Assembly: GCA_947561585.1 (NCBI GenBank)
Contig: CANNZV010000433.1
Span: forward strand, 267,966 to 331,965
Direction of reading: 5' to 3'
Source of the DNA: Caprella mutica
Taxonomy: Eukaryota; Arthropoda; Malacostraca; Amphipoda; Caprellidae
DNA: 64,000 bases
Shown here: in pieces, positions 10,501 through 25,200 of the stretch
Layout: every line of letters begins with the position of its first letter
How positions within the stretch are numbered: the stretch's first letter is position 1
Notes under the pieces: model-generated
What the model saw: the letters and a program-made list of their open reading frames with translations, nothing else
What the model was told of the DNA's origin: nothing
Databases searched by the model: none
Made by a program: the position numbers and the translations under genes

Positions 10501-13500
10501 AATTGGTATCCATGATACTTACAAATTACAAGAGGTATCTTTAATAATTTAATTCATTATTTAATTGGTATCCATGATACTTACAAATTACAAGAGGTAT
10601 CCTTGATAAATTAATTCATTATTTAATTGGTATCCATGATACTTACAAATTACAAGAGGTATCCTTGATAATTTAATTCATTATTTTAATTGGCATCCAT
10701 GATACTTACAAATTACAAGAGGTATCCTTAATAATTAAATTCATTATTTTAATTGGTATCCATGATACTTACAAATTACAAAAGGTATCCTTGATAATTT
10801 AATTCATTATTTAATTGGTATCCATGATACTTACAAATTACAAGAGGTATCCCTGATAATTCAATTCATTATTTTAATTGGTATCCATGATACTTACAAA
10901 TTACAAGAGGTATCCTTGATAATTTAATTCATTATTTTAATTGGTATCCATGATACTTACAAATTACAAGAGGTATCCTTGATAATTTAATTCATTATTT
11001 AATTGGTATCCATGATACTTACAAATTACAAGAAGTATCCTTGATAATTTAATTCATTATTTAATTGGTATCCATGATACTTGCAAATTACAAGAGGTAT
11101 CATTCATAATTTAATTCATTACTTTAATTGGTATCCATGATACTTACAAATTACAAGAGATATCCTTGATAATTTAATTCATTATTTTAATTGATATCCA
11201 TGATACTTACAAATTACAAGAGGTATCCCTGATAATTCAATTCATTATTTTAATTGGTATCCATGATACTTACAAATTACAAGAGGTATCCTTGATAATT
11301 TAATTCATTATTTTAATTGGTATCCATGATACTTACAAATTACAAGAGGTATCCTTTATAATTTAATTCATTACTTAATTGGTATCCATGATACTTACAA
11401 ATTACAAGAAGTATCCTTGATAATTTAATTCATTATTTAATTGGTATCCATGATACTTACAAATTACGAGAGGTATCCTTGATAATTCAATTCATTATTT
11501 TAATTGGTATCCATGATACTTACAAATTACAAGAGGTATCCTTGATAATTTAATTCATTATTTTAATTGGTATCCATGATACTTACAAATTACAAGAGGT
11601 ATCCTTGATAATTCAATTCATTATTTTAATTGGTATCCATAATACTTACAAATTAAAAGAGGTATCCTTGATAATTCAATTCATTATTTTAATTGGTATC
11701 CATGATACTTACAAATTACAAGAGGTATCTTTGATAATTCAATTCATTATTTTAATTGGTATCCATGATAATTAAAAATTACAAGAGGTATCCTTGATAA
11801 TTTAATTCATTATTTTAATTGGTATCCATGATACTTACAAATTACAAGAGGTATCCTTAATAATTCAATTCATTATTTTAATTTGTATCCATGATACTTA
11901 TAATTTACAAGAGGTATCCTTGATAATCTAATTCATTATTTAATTGGTATCCATGATACTTACAAATTACAAGAGGTATCCTTGATAATTCAATTCATTA
12001 TTTTAATTGGTATCCATGATACTTACAAATTACAAGAGGTATCCTTTATAATTTAATTCATTACTTAATTGGTATCCATGATACTTACAAATTACAAGAA
12101 GTATCCTTGATAATTTAATTCATTACTTTAATTGGTATCCATGATACTTACAAATTACGAGAGGTATCCTTGATAATTCAATTCATTATTTTAATTGGTA
12201 TCCATGATACTTACAAATTACAAGAGGTATCCTTGATAATTTAATTCATTATTTTAATTGGTATCCATGATACTTACAAATTACAAGAGGTATCCTTGAT
12301 AATTCAATTCATTATTTTAATTGGTATCCATAATACTTACAAATTAAAAGAGGTATCCTTGATAATTCAATTCATTATTTTAATTGGTATCCATGATACT
12401 TACAAATTACAAGAGGTATCTTTGATAATTCAATTCATTATTTTAATTGGTATCCATGATAATTAAAAATTACAAGAGGTATCCTTGATAATTTAATTCA
12501 TTATTTTAATTGGTATCCATGATACTTACAAATTACAAGAGGTATCCTTAATAATTCAATTCATTATTTTAATTTGTATCCATGATACTTATAATTTACA
12601 AGAGGTATCCTTGATAATCTAATTCATTATTTAATTGGTATCCATGATACTTACAAATTACAAGAGGTATCCTTGATAATTCAATTCATTATTTTAATTG
12701 GTATCCATGATACTTACAAATTACTAGAGGTATCCTTGATAATTCAATTCATTATTTAGTTGGTATCCATGATACTTACAAATTACAAGAGGTATCCTTG
12801 ATAATTCAATTCATTATTTTAATTGGTATCCATGATACTTACAAATTACAAGAGGTATCCTTGATAATTTAATTCATTATTTAATTGGTATCCATGATAC
12901 TTACAAATTACAAGAGGTATCCTTAATAATTCAATTCATTATTTTAATTGGTATCCATGATACTTACAAATTACAAGAGGTATCCTTGATAATTCATTTC
13001 ATTATTTTAGTTGGTATCCATGATACTTACAAATTACGAGAGGTATCCTTGATAATTCAATTCATTATTTTAATTGGTATCCATGATACTTACAAATTAC
13101 AAGAGGTATCCTTGATAATTTAATTCATTATTTTAATTGGTATCCATGATACTTACAAATTACAAGAGGTATCCTTGATAATTCAATTCATTATTTTAAT
13201 TGGTATCCATGATACTTACAAATTACAAGAGGTATCCTTTATAATTTAATTCATTACTTAATTGGTATCCATGCTACTTACAAATTACAAGAAGTATCCT
13301 TGATAATTTAATTCATTATTTAATTGGTATCCATGATACTTACAAATTACAAGAGGTATCATTCATAATTTAATTCATTATTTTAATTGGTATCCATGAT
13401 ACTTACAAATTACGAGAGGTATTCTTGATAATTCAATTCATTATTTTAATTGGTATCCATGATACCTACAAATTACAAGAGGTATCCTTGATAATTTAAT

Positions 13501-16500
13501 TCATTATTTTAATTGGTATCCATGATACTTACAAATTACAAGAGGTATCCTTGATAATTCAATTCATTATTTTAATTGGTATCCATAATACTTACAAATT
13601 AAAAGAGGTATCCTTGATAATTCAATTCATTATTTTAATTGGTATCCATGATACTTACAAATTACAAGAGGTATCCTTGATAATTCAATTCATTATTTTA
13701 ATTGGTATCCATGATACTTACAAATTACAAGAGGTATTCTTGATAATTTAATTCATTATTTAATTGGTATCCATGATACTTACAAATTACAAGAGGTATC
13801 TTTAATAATTTAATTCATTATTTAATTGGTATCCATGATACTTACAAATTACAAGAGGTATCCTTGATAATTTAATTCATTATTTAATTGGTATCCATGA
13901 TACTTACAAATTACAAGAGGTATCCTTGATAATTTAATTCATTATTTTAATTGGCATCCATGATACTTACAAATTACAAGAGGTATCCTTAATAATTAAA
14001 TTCATTATTTTAATTGGTATCCATGATACTTACAAATTACAAAAGGTATCCTTGATAATTTAATTCATTATTTAATTGGTATCCATGATACTTACAAATT
14101 ACAAGAGGTATCCCTGATAATTCAATTCATTATTTTAATTGGTATCCATGATACTTACAAATTACAAGAGGTATCCTTGATAATTTAATTCATTATTTTA
14201 ATTGGTATCCATGATACTTACAAATTACAAGAGGTATCCTTGATAATTTAATTCATTATTTAATTGGTATCCATGATACTTACAAATTACAAGAAGTATC
14301 CTTGATAATTTAATTCATTATTTAATTGGTATCCATGATACTTGCAAATTACAAGAGGTATCATTCATAATTTAATTCATTACTTTAATTGGTATCCATG
14401 ATACTTACAAATTACAAGAGATATCCTTGATAATTTAATTCATTATTTTAATTGATATCCATGATACTTACAAATTACAAGAGGTATCCCTGATAATTCA
14501 ATTCATTATTTTAATTGGTATCCATGATACTTACAAATTACAAGAGGTATCCTTGATAATTTAATTCATTATTTTAATTGGTATCCATGATACTTACAAA
14601 TTACAAGAGGTATCCTTTATAATTTAATTCATTACTTAATTGGTATCCATGATACTTACAAATTACAAGAAGTATCCTTGATAATTTAATTCATTATTTA
14701 ATTGGTATCCATGATACTTACAAATTACAAGAGGTATCCTTTATAATTTAATTCATTACTTAATTGGTATCCATGATACTTACAAATTACAAGAAGTATC
14801 CTTGATAATTTAATTCATTATTTAATTGGTATCCATGATACTTACAAATTACAAGAGGTATCATTCATAATTTAATTCATTACTTTAATTGGTATCCATG
14901 ATACTTACAAATTACGAGAGGTATCCTTGATAATTCAATTCATTATTTTAATTGGTATCCATGATACTTACAAATTACAAGAGGTATCCTTGATAATTTA
15001 ATTCATTATTTTAATTGGTATCCATGATACTTACAAATTACAAGAGGTATCCTTGATAATTCAATTCATTATTTTAATTGGTATCCATAATACTTACAAA
15101 TTAAAAGAGGTATCCTTGATAATTCAATTCATTATTTTAATTGGTATCCATGATACTTACAAATTACAAGAGGTATCTTTGATAATTCAATTCATTATTT
15201 TAATTGGTATCCATGATAATTAAAAATTACAAGAGGTATCCTTGATAATTTAATTCATTATTTTAATTGGTATCCATGATACTTACAAATTACAAGAGGT
15301 ATCCTTAATAATTCAATTCATTATTTTAATTTGTATCCATGATACTTATAATTTACAAGAGGTATCCTTGATAATCTAATTCATTATTTAATTGGTATCC
15401 ATGATACTTACAAATTACAAGAGGTATCCTTGATAATTCAATTCATTATTTTAATTGGTATCCATGATACTTACAAATTACAAGAGGTATCCTTGATAAT
15501 TTAATTCATTATTTAATTGGTATCCATGATACTTACAAATTACAAGAGGTATCCTTAATAATTCAATTCATTATTTTAATTGGTATCCATGATACTTACA
15601 AATTACAAGAGGTATCCTTGATAATTCATTTCATTATTTTAGTTGGTATCCATGATACTTACAAATTACAAGAGGTATTCTTGATAATTTAATTCATTAT
15701 TTAATTGGTATCCATGATACTTACAAATTACAAGAGGTATCCCTGATAATTCAATTCATTATTTTAATTGGTATCCATGATACTTACAAATTACAAGAGG
15801 TATCCTTGATAATTTAATTCATTATTTTAATTGGTATCCATGATACTTACAAATTACAAGAGGTATCCTTTATAATTTAATTCATTACTTAATTGGTATC
15901 CATGCTACTTACAAATTACAAGAAGTATCCTTGATAATTTAATTCATTATTTAATTGGTATCCATGATACTTACAAATTACAAGAGGTATCATTCATAAT
16001 TTAATTCATTACTTTAATTGGTATCCATGATACTTACAAATTACGAGAGGTATCCTTGATAATTCAATTCATTATTTTAATTGGTATCCATGATACTTAC
16101 AAATTACAAGAGGTATCCTTGATAATTTAATTCATTATTTTAATTGGTATCCATGATACTTACAAATTACAAGAGGTATCCTTGATAATTCAATTCATTA
16201 TTTTAATTGGTATCCATGATACTTACAAATTACAAGAGGTATCCTTGATAATTTAATTCATTATTTTAATTTGTATCCATGATACTTATAATTTACAAGA
16301 GGTATCCTTGATAATCTAATTCATTATTTAATTGGTATCCATGATACTTACAAATTACAAGAGGTATCCTTGATAATTCAATTCATTATTTTAATTGGTA
16401 TCCATGATACTTACAAATTACAAGAGGTATCCTTGATAATTTAATTCATTATTTAATTGGTATCCATGATACTTACAAATTACAAGAGGTATCCTTAATA

Positions 16501-19500
16501 ATTCAATTCATTATTTTAATTGGTATCCATGATACTTACAAATTACAAGAGGTATCCTTGATAATTCATTTCATTATTTTAGTTGGTATCCATGATACTT
16601 ACAAATTACAAGAGGTATTCTTGATAATTTAATTCATTATTTAATTGGTATCCATGATACTTACAAATTACAAGAGGTATCCCTGATAATTCAATTCATT
16701 ATTTTAATTGGTATCCATGATACTTACAAATTACAAGAGGTATCCTTGATAATTTAATTCATTATTTTAATTGGTATCCATGATACTTACAAATTACAAG
16801 AGGTATCCTTTATAATTTAATTCATTACTTAATTGGTATCCATGCTACTTACAAATTACAAGAAGTATCCTTGATAATTTAATTCATTATTTAATTGGTA
16901 TCCATGATACTTACAAATTACAAGAGGTATCATTCATAATTTAATTCATTACTTTAATTGGTATCCATGATACTTACAAATTACGAGAGGTATCCTTGAT
17001 AATTCAATTCATTATTTTAATTGGTATCCATGATACTTACAAATTACAAGAGGTATCCTTGATAATTTAATTCATTATTTTAATTGGTATCCATGATACT
17101 TACAAATTACAAGAGGTATCCTTGATAATTCAATTCATTATTTTAATTGGTATCCATAATACTTACAAATTAAAAGAGGTATCCTTGATAATTCAATTCA
17201 TTATTTTAATTGGTATCCATGATACTTACAAATTACAAGAGGTATCCTTGATAATTCAATTCATTATTTTAATTGGTATCCATGATAATTAATAATTACA
17301 AGAGGTATCCTTGATAATTTAATTCATTATTTTAATTGGTATCCATGATACTTACAAATTACAAGAGGTATCCTTAATAATTCAATTCATTATTTTAATT
17401 TGTATCCATGATACTTATAATTTACAATAGGTATCCTTGATAATCTAATTCATTATTTAATTGGTATCCATGATACTTACAAATTACAAGAGGTATCCTT
17501 GATAATTCAATTCATTATTTTAATTGGTATCCATGATACTTACAAATTACTAGAGGTATCCTTGATAATTCAATTCATTATTTAATTGGTATCCATGATA
17601 CTTACAAATTACAAGAGGTATCCTTGATAATTCAATTCATTATTTTAATTGGTATCCATGATACTTACAAATTACAAGAGGCATCCTTGATAATTTAATT
17701 CATTATTTAATTGGTATCCATGATACTTACAAATTACAAGAGGTATCCTTAATAATTCAATTCATTATTTTAATTGGTATCCATGATACTTACAAATTAC
17801 AAGAGGTATCCTTGATAATTCATTTCATTATTTTAATTGGTATCCATGATACTTACAAATTACAAGAGGTATTCTTGATAATTTAATTCATTATTTAATT
17901 GGTATCCATGATACTTACAAATTACAAGAGGTATCTTTAATAATTTAATTCATTATTTAATTGGTATCCATGATACTTACAAATTACAAGAGGTATCCTT
18001 GATAATTTAATTCATTATTTAATTGGTATCCATGATACTTACAAATTACAAGAGGTATCCTTGATAATTTAATTCATTATTTTAATTGGCATCCATGATA
18101 CTTACAAATTACAAGAGGTATCCTTAATAATTAAATTCATTATTTTAATTGGTATCCATGATACTTACAAATTACAAAAGGTATCCTTGATAATTTAATT
18201 CATTATTTAATTGGTATCCATGATACTTACAAATTACAAGAGGTATCCCTGATAATTCAATTCATTATTTTAATTGGTATCCATGATACTTACAAATTAC
18301 AAGAGGTATCCTTGATAATTTAATTCATTATTTTAATTGGTATCCATGATACTTACAAATTACAAGAGGTATCCTTGATAATTTAATTCATTATTTAATT
18401 GGTATCCATGATACTTACAAATTACAAGAAGTATCCTTGATAATTTAATTCATTATTTAATTGGTATCCATGATACTTGCAAATTACAAGAGGTATCATT
18501 CATAATTTAATTCATTATTTTAATTGGTATCCATGATACTTACAAATTACAAGAGATATCCTTGATAATTTAATTCATTATTTTAATTGATATCCATGAT
18601 ACTTACAAATTACAAGAGGTATCCCTGATAATTCAATTCATTATTTTAATTGGTATCCATGATACTTACAAATTACAAGAGGTATCCTTGATAATTTAAT
18701 TCATTATTTTAATTGGTATCCATGATACTTACAAATTACAAGAGGTATCCTTTATAATTTAATTCATTACTTAATTGGTATCCATGATACTTACAAATTA
18801 CAAGAAGTATCCTTGATAATTTAATTCATTATTTAATTGGTATCCATGATACTTACAAATTACAAGAGGTATCATTCATAATTTAATTCATTACTTTAAT
18901 TGGTATCCATGATACTTACAAATTACGAGAGGTATCCTTGATAATTCAATTCATTATTTTAATTGGTATCCATGATACTTACAAATTACAAGAGGTATCC
19001 TTGATAATTTAATTCATTATTTTAATTGGTATCCATGATACTTACAAATTACAAGAGGTATCCTTGATAATTCAATTCATTATTTTAATTGGTATCCATA
19101 ATACTTACAAATTAAAAGAGGTATCCTTGATAATTCAATTCATTATTTTAATTGGTATCCATGATACTTACAAATTACAAGAGGTATCTTTGATAATTCA
19201 ATTCATTATTTTAATTGGTATCCATGATAATTAAAAATTACAAGAGGTATCCTTGATAATTTAATTTATTATTTTAATTGGTATCCATGATACTTACAAA
19301 TTACAAGAGGTATCCTTAATAATTCAATTCATTATTTTAATTTGTATCCATGATACTTATAATTTACAAGAGGTATCCTTGATAATCTAATTCATTATTT
19401 AATTGGTATCCATGATACTTACAAATTACAAGAGGTATCCTTGATAATTCAATTCATTATTTTAATTGGTATCCATGATACTTACAAATTACTAGAGGTA

Positions 19501-20450
19501 TCCTTGATAATTCAATTCATTATTTAATTGGTATCCATGATACTTACAAATTACAAGAGGTATCCTTGATAATTCAATTCATTATTTTAATTGGTATCCA
19601 TGATACTTACAAATTACAAGAGGTATCCTTGATAATTTAATTCATTATTTAATTGGTATCCATGATACTTACAAATTACAAGAGGTATCCTTAATAATTC
19701 AATTCATTATTTTAATTGGTATCCATGATACTTACAAATTACAAGAGGTATCCTTGATAATTCATTTCATTATTTTAATTGGTATCCATGATACTTACAA
19801 ATTACAAGAGGTATTCTTGATAATTTAATTCATTATTTAATTGGTATCCATGATACTTACAAATTACAAGAGGTATCTTTAATAATTTAATTCATTATTT
19901 AATTGGTATCCATGATACTTACAAATTACAAGAGGTATCCTTGATAATTTAATTCATTATTTAATTGGTATCCATGATACTTACAAATTACAAGAGGTAT
20001 CCTTGATAATTTAATTCATTATTTTAATTGGCATCCATGATACTTACAAATTACAAGAGGTATCCTAAATAATTAAATTCATTATTTTAATTGGTATCCA
20101 TGATACTTACAAATTACAAAAGGTATCCTTGATAATTTAATTCATTATTTAATTGGTATCCATGATACTTACAAATTACAAGAGGTATCCCTGATAATTC
20201 AATTCATTATTTTAATTGGTATCCATGATACTTACAAATTACAAGAGGTATCCTTGATAATTTAATTCATTATTTTAATTGGTATCCATGATACTTACAA
20301 ATTACAAGAGGTATCCTTGATAATTTAATTCATTATTTAATTGGTATCCATGATACTTACAAATTACAAGAAGTATCCTTGATAATTTAATTCATTATTT
20401 AATTGGTATCCATGATACTTGCAAATTACAAGAGGTATCATTCATAATTT
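4515..20450 (+). repeat. Satellite HOR family A (3,259-bp period)
   Basis: Monomer variants recur in a fixed order: GATAATTAAAAATT, then TTGTATCC with CTTATAATTTAC, AATTACTAGAGG, GGCATCC, GGTATCATTCATAA, the AGATATCC/TTGATATCC pair, CATGCTAC, TTACGAGAGG, and ATAATACTTACAAATTAAAAG. Exact recurrences support a 3,259-bp higher-order period of about 52 monomers: 6186 to 9445 (CATGCTAC), 6626 to 9885 (CATGATAATTAAAAA) and 7433 to 10692 (GGCATCC); the next GGCATCC follows 3,261 bp later at 13953. Shorter offsets of 1,942 bp (6626 to 8568; 17281 to 19223; 18088 to 20030) and 940 bp show internal deletions and duplications. The right border with family B is gradual. Confidence 0.75.
15480..17360 (+). 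repeat. 940-bp tandem duplication in family A
   Basis: Two consecutive segments repeat with an exact 940-bp offset (15 monomers). TTAGTTGGTATC recurs at about 15640 and 16580, GGTATTCTTG at 15674 and 16614, and CATGCTAC at 15901 and 16841. All intermediate variants I compared keep the same order. Limits are approximate because any monomer border could be the crossover point. Confidence 0.75.
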
Positions 20451-22040
20451 AATTCATTACTTTAATTGGTATCCATGATACTTACAAATTACGAGAGGTA
20501 TCCTTGATAATTCAATTCATTATTTTAATTGGTATCCATGATACTTACAAATTACAAGAGGTATCCCTGATAATTCAATTCATTATTTTAATTGGTATCC
20601 ATGATACCTACAAATTACAAGAGGTATCCTTGATAATTTAATTCATTATTTTAATTGGTATCCATGATACTTACAAATTACAAGAGGTATCCTTGATAAT
20701 TTAATTCATTATTTAATTGGTATCCATGATACTTACAAATTACAAGAAGTATCCTTGATAATTTAATTCATTATATAATTGGTATCCATGATACTTGCAA
20801 ATTACAAGAGGTATCATTCATAATTTAATTCATTACTTTAATTGGTATCCATGATACTTACAAATTACGAGAGGTATCCTTGATGATTCAATTCATTATT
20901 TTAATTGGTATCCATGATACTTACAAATTACAAGAGGTATCCTTGATAATTTAATTCATTATTTTAATTGGTATCCATGATACTTACAAATTACAAGAGG
21001 TATCCTTGATAATTCAATTCATTATTTTAATTGGTATCCATAATACTTACAAATTACAAGAGGTATCCTTGATAATTCAATTCATTATTTTAATTGGTAT
21101 CCATGATACTTACAAATTACAAGAGGTATCCTTGATAATTCAATTCATTATTTTAATTGGTATCCATGATAATTACAAATTACTAGAGGTATCCTTGATA
21201 ATTTAATTCATTATTTTAATTGGTATCCATGATACTTACAAATTACAAGAGGTATCCTTAATAATTCAATTCATTATTTTAATTGGTATCCATGATACTT
21301 ACAAATTACAAGAGGTATCCTTGATAATTCAATTCATTATTTTAATTGGTATCCATGATACTTACAAATTACAAGAGGTATCCTTGATAATTCAATTCAT
21401 TATTTTAATTGGTATCCATGATACTTACAAATTACAAGAGGTATCCTTGATAATTCAATTCATTATTTTAATTGGTATCCATGATACTTACAAATTACAA
21501 GAGGTATCCTTGATAATTTAATTCATTATTTTAATTAGTATCCACGATACTTACAAATTACAAGAGGTATCCTTGATAATTTAATTCATTATTTAATTGG
21601 TATCCACGATACTTACAAATTACAAGAGGTATCCTTGATAATTTAATTCATTATTTAATTGGTATCCATGATACTTACAAATTACAAGAGGTATCCTTCA
21701 TAATTTAATTCATTATTTTAATTGGTATCCATGATATTTACAAATTAACAAGAGGTATCCTTGATAATTTAATTCATTATTTTAATTGGTATCCATGATA
21801 CTTACAAATTACAAGAGGTATCCTTGATAATTTAATTCATTATTTTAATTGGTATCCATGATACTTACAAATTACAAGAGGTATCCTTGATAATCTAATT
21901 CATTATTTTAATTTGTATCCATGATACTTACAAATTACAAGAGGTATCCTTGATAATTCAATTCATTATTTTAATTGGTATCCATGATACTTACAAATTA
22001 CAAGAGGTATCCTTGATAATTCAATTCATTATTTTAATTG

Positions 22041-22060
22041 GTATCCATACAAGAGGTATC
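22041..22060 (+). repeat. 49-bp truncated monomer (first of eleven)
   Basis: GGTATCCAT is followed directly by ACAAGAGG, with 14 bases (GATACTTACAAATT) missing, leaving a 49-bp unit. I find the same deletion near 25862, 30622, 31049, 32485, 34168, 37860, 44450, 45441, 55067 and 62891. All lie in family B or its island, so the deletion happened once and was spread by duplication. It is a useful tag for ordering B copies. Confidence 0.85.
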
Positions 22061-22239
22061 CTTGATAATTTAATTCATTATTTAATTGGTATTCATGATA
22101 CTTACAAATTACAAGAGGTATCCTTAATAAGTCAATTCATTATTTTAATTGGTATCCATGATACATACAAATTACAAAAGGTATCCTTGATAATTTAATT
22201 CATTATTTTAATTGGTATCCATGATACTTACAAATTATA

Positions 22240-22247
22240 AGATCGGT
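22240..22247 (+). repeat. GATCGG monomer (first of fourteen)
   Basis: Two bases inserted before GGTATCC give AAGATCGGTATCC, a GATC plus CpG in an array whose consensus has neither. The GATCGG starts are 22241, 23247, 26058, 30818, 31245, 32679, 33621, 34363, 35305, 38055, 40760, 45635, 55261 and 63086. In most cases it follows the truncated monomer by about 190-200 bp, so the two form one linked B haplotype. Confidence 0.85.
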
Positions 22248-25200
22248 ATCCTTAATAAATTAGTTCATTATTTAATTGGTATCCATGATACTTAAAAATT
22301 ACAAGAGGTATCCTTATTAATTCAATTCATTATTTTAATTGGTATCCATGATACTTACAAATTAGAAGAGGTATCCTTGATAATTCAATTCATTATTTTA
22401 ATTGGTATCCATGATACTTACAAATTACAAGAGGTATCCTTGATAATTTAATTCATTATTTAATTGGTATCCATGATACTTACGAATTACGAGAGGTATC
22501 CTTGATAATTCAATTCATTATTTTAATTGGTACCCATGATACTTACAAATTACAAGAGGTATCCTTGATAATTTAATTCATTATTTTAATTGGTATCCAT
22601 GATACTTACAAATTACAGGAGGTATCCTTGATAATTCAATTCATTATTTTAATTGGTATCCATAATACTTACAAATTACAAGAGGTATCCTTGATAATTC
22701 AATTCATTATTTTAATTGGTATCCATGATACTTACAAATTACAAGAGGTATCCTTGATAATTCAATTCATTATTTTAATTGGTATCCATGATACTTACAA
22801 ATTACAAGAGGTATCCTTGATAATTTAATTCATTATTTTATTGGTATCCATGATACTTACAAATTACAAGAGGTATCCTTGATAATTTAATTCATTTCAT
22901 TTAATTGGTATCCATGATACTTACAAATAACAAGAGGTATCCTTGATAATTTAATTCATTATATTAATTTGTATCCATGATACTTACAAATTACAAGAGG
23001 TATCCTTGATAATTTAATTCATTATTTAATTGGTATCCATGATACTTACAAATTACAAGAGGTATCCTTGATAATTCAATTCATTATTTTAATTGGTATC
23101 CATGATACTTACAAATTACAAGAGGTATCCTTGATAATTCAATTCATTATTTTATTGGTATCCATGATACTTACAAATTACAAGTGGTATTCTTGATAAT
23201 TCAATTCATTATTTTAATTGGTATCCATGATACTTACAAATTACAAGATCGGTATCCTTAATAATTTAGTTCATTATTTAATTGGTATCCATGATACTTA
23301 CAAATTACAAGAGGTATCCTTATTAATTCAATTCATTATTTTAATTGGTATCCATGATACTTACAAATTACAAGAGGTATCCTTGATAATTCAATTCATT
23401 ATTTTAATTGGTATCCATGATACTTACAAATTACAAGAGGTATCCTTGATAATTTAATTCATTATTTAATTGGTATCCATGATACTTACAAATTACGAGA
23501 GGTATCCTTGATAATTCAATTCATTATTTTAATTGGTATCCATGATACTTACAAATTACAAGAGGTATCCTTGATAATTTAATTCATTATTTTAATTGGT
23601 ATCCATGATACTTACAATTTACAAGAGGTATCCTTGATAATTTAATTCATTATTTAATTGGTATCCATGATACTTACAAATTACAAGAGATATCCTTGAT
23701 AATTTAATTCATTATTTTAATTGATATCCATGATACTTACAAATTACAAAAGGTATCCTTGATAATTTAATTCATTATTTAATTGGTATCCATGATACTT
23801 ACAAATTACAAGAGGTATCCCTGATAATTCAATTAATTATTTTAATTGGTATCCATGATACTTACAAATTACAAGAGGTATCCTTGATAATTTAATTCAT
23901 TATTTTAATTGGTATCCATGATACTTACAAATTACAAGAGGTATCCTTGATAATTTAATTCATTATTTAATTGGTATCCATGATACTTACAAATTACAAG
24001 AAGTATCCTTGATAATTTAATTCATTATTCAATTGGTATCCATGATACTTGCAAATTACAAGAGGTATCCTTGATAATTTAATTCATTATTTTAATTGGT
24101 ATCCATGATACTTACAAATTACAAGAGGTATCCTTGATAATTTAATTCATTATTTAATTGGTATCCATGATACTTACAAATTACAAGAAGTATCCTTGAT
24201 AATTTAATTCATTATTTAATTGGTATCCATGATACTTGCAAATTACAAGAGGTATCATTCATAATTTAATTCATTACTTTAATTGGTATCCATGATACTT
24301 ACAAATTACGAGAGGTATCCTTGATAATTCAATTCATTATTTTAATTGGTATCCATGATACTTACAAATTACAAGAGGTATCCCTGATAATTCAATTCAT
24401 TATTTTAATTGGTATCCATGATACTTACAAATTACAAGAGGTATCCTTGATAATTTAATTCATTATTTTAATTGGTATCCATGATACTTACAAATTACAA
24501 GAGGTATCCTTGATAATTTAATTCATTATTTAATTGGTATCCATGATACTTACAAATTACAAGAAGTATCCTTGATAATTTAATTCATTATTTAATTGGT
24601 ATCCATGATACTTGCAAATTACAAGAGGTATCATTCATAATTTAATTCATTACTTTAATTGGTATCCATGATACTTACAAATTACGAGAGGTATCCTTGA
24701 TAATTCAATTCATTATTTAAATTGGTATCCATGATACTTACAAATTACAAGAGGTATCCTTGATAATTTAATTCATTATTTTAATTGGTATCCATGATAC
24801 TTACAAATTACAAGAGGTATCCTTGATAATTCAATTCATTATTTTAATTGGTATCCATAATACTTACAAATTACAAGAGGTATCCTTGATAATTCAATTC
24901 ATTATTTTAATTGGTATCCATGATACTTACAAATTACAAGAGGTATCCTTGATAATTCAATTCATTATTTTAATTGGTATCCATGATAATTACAAATTAC
25001 TAGAGGTATCCTTGATAATTTAATTCATTATTTTAATTGGTATCCATGATACTTACAAATTACAAGAGGTATCCTTAATAATTCAATTCATTATTTTAAT
25101 TGGTATCCATGATACTTACAAATTACAAGAGGTATCCTTGATAATTCAATTCATTATTTTAATTGGTATCCATGATACTTACAAATTACAAGAGGTATCC

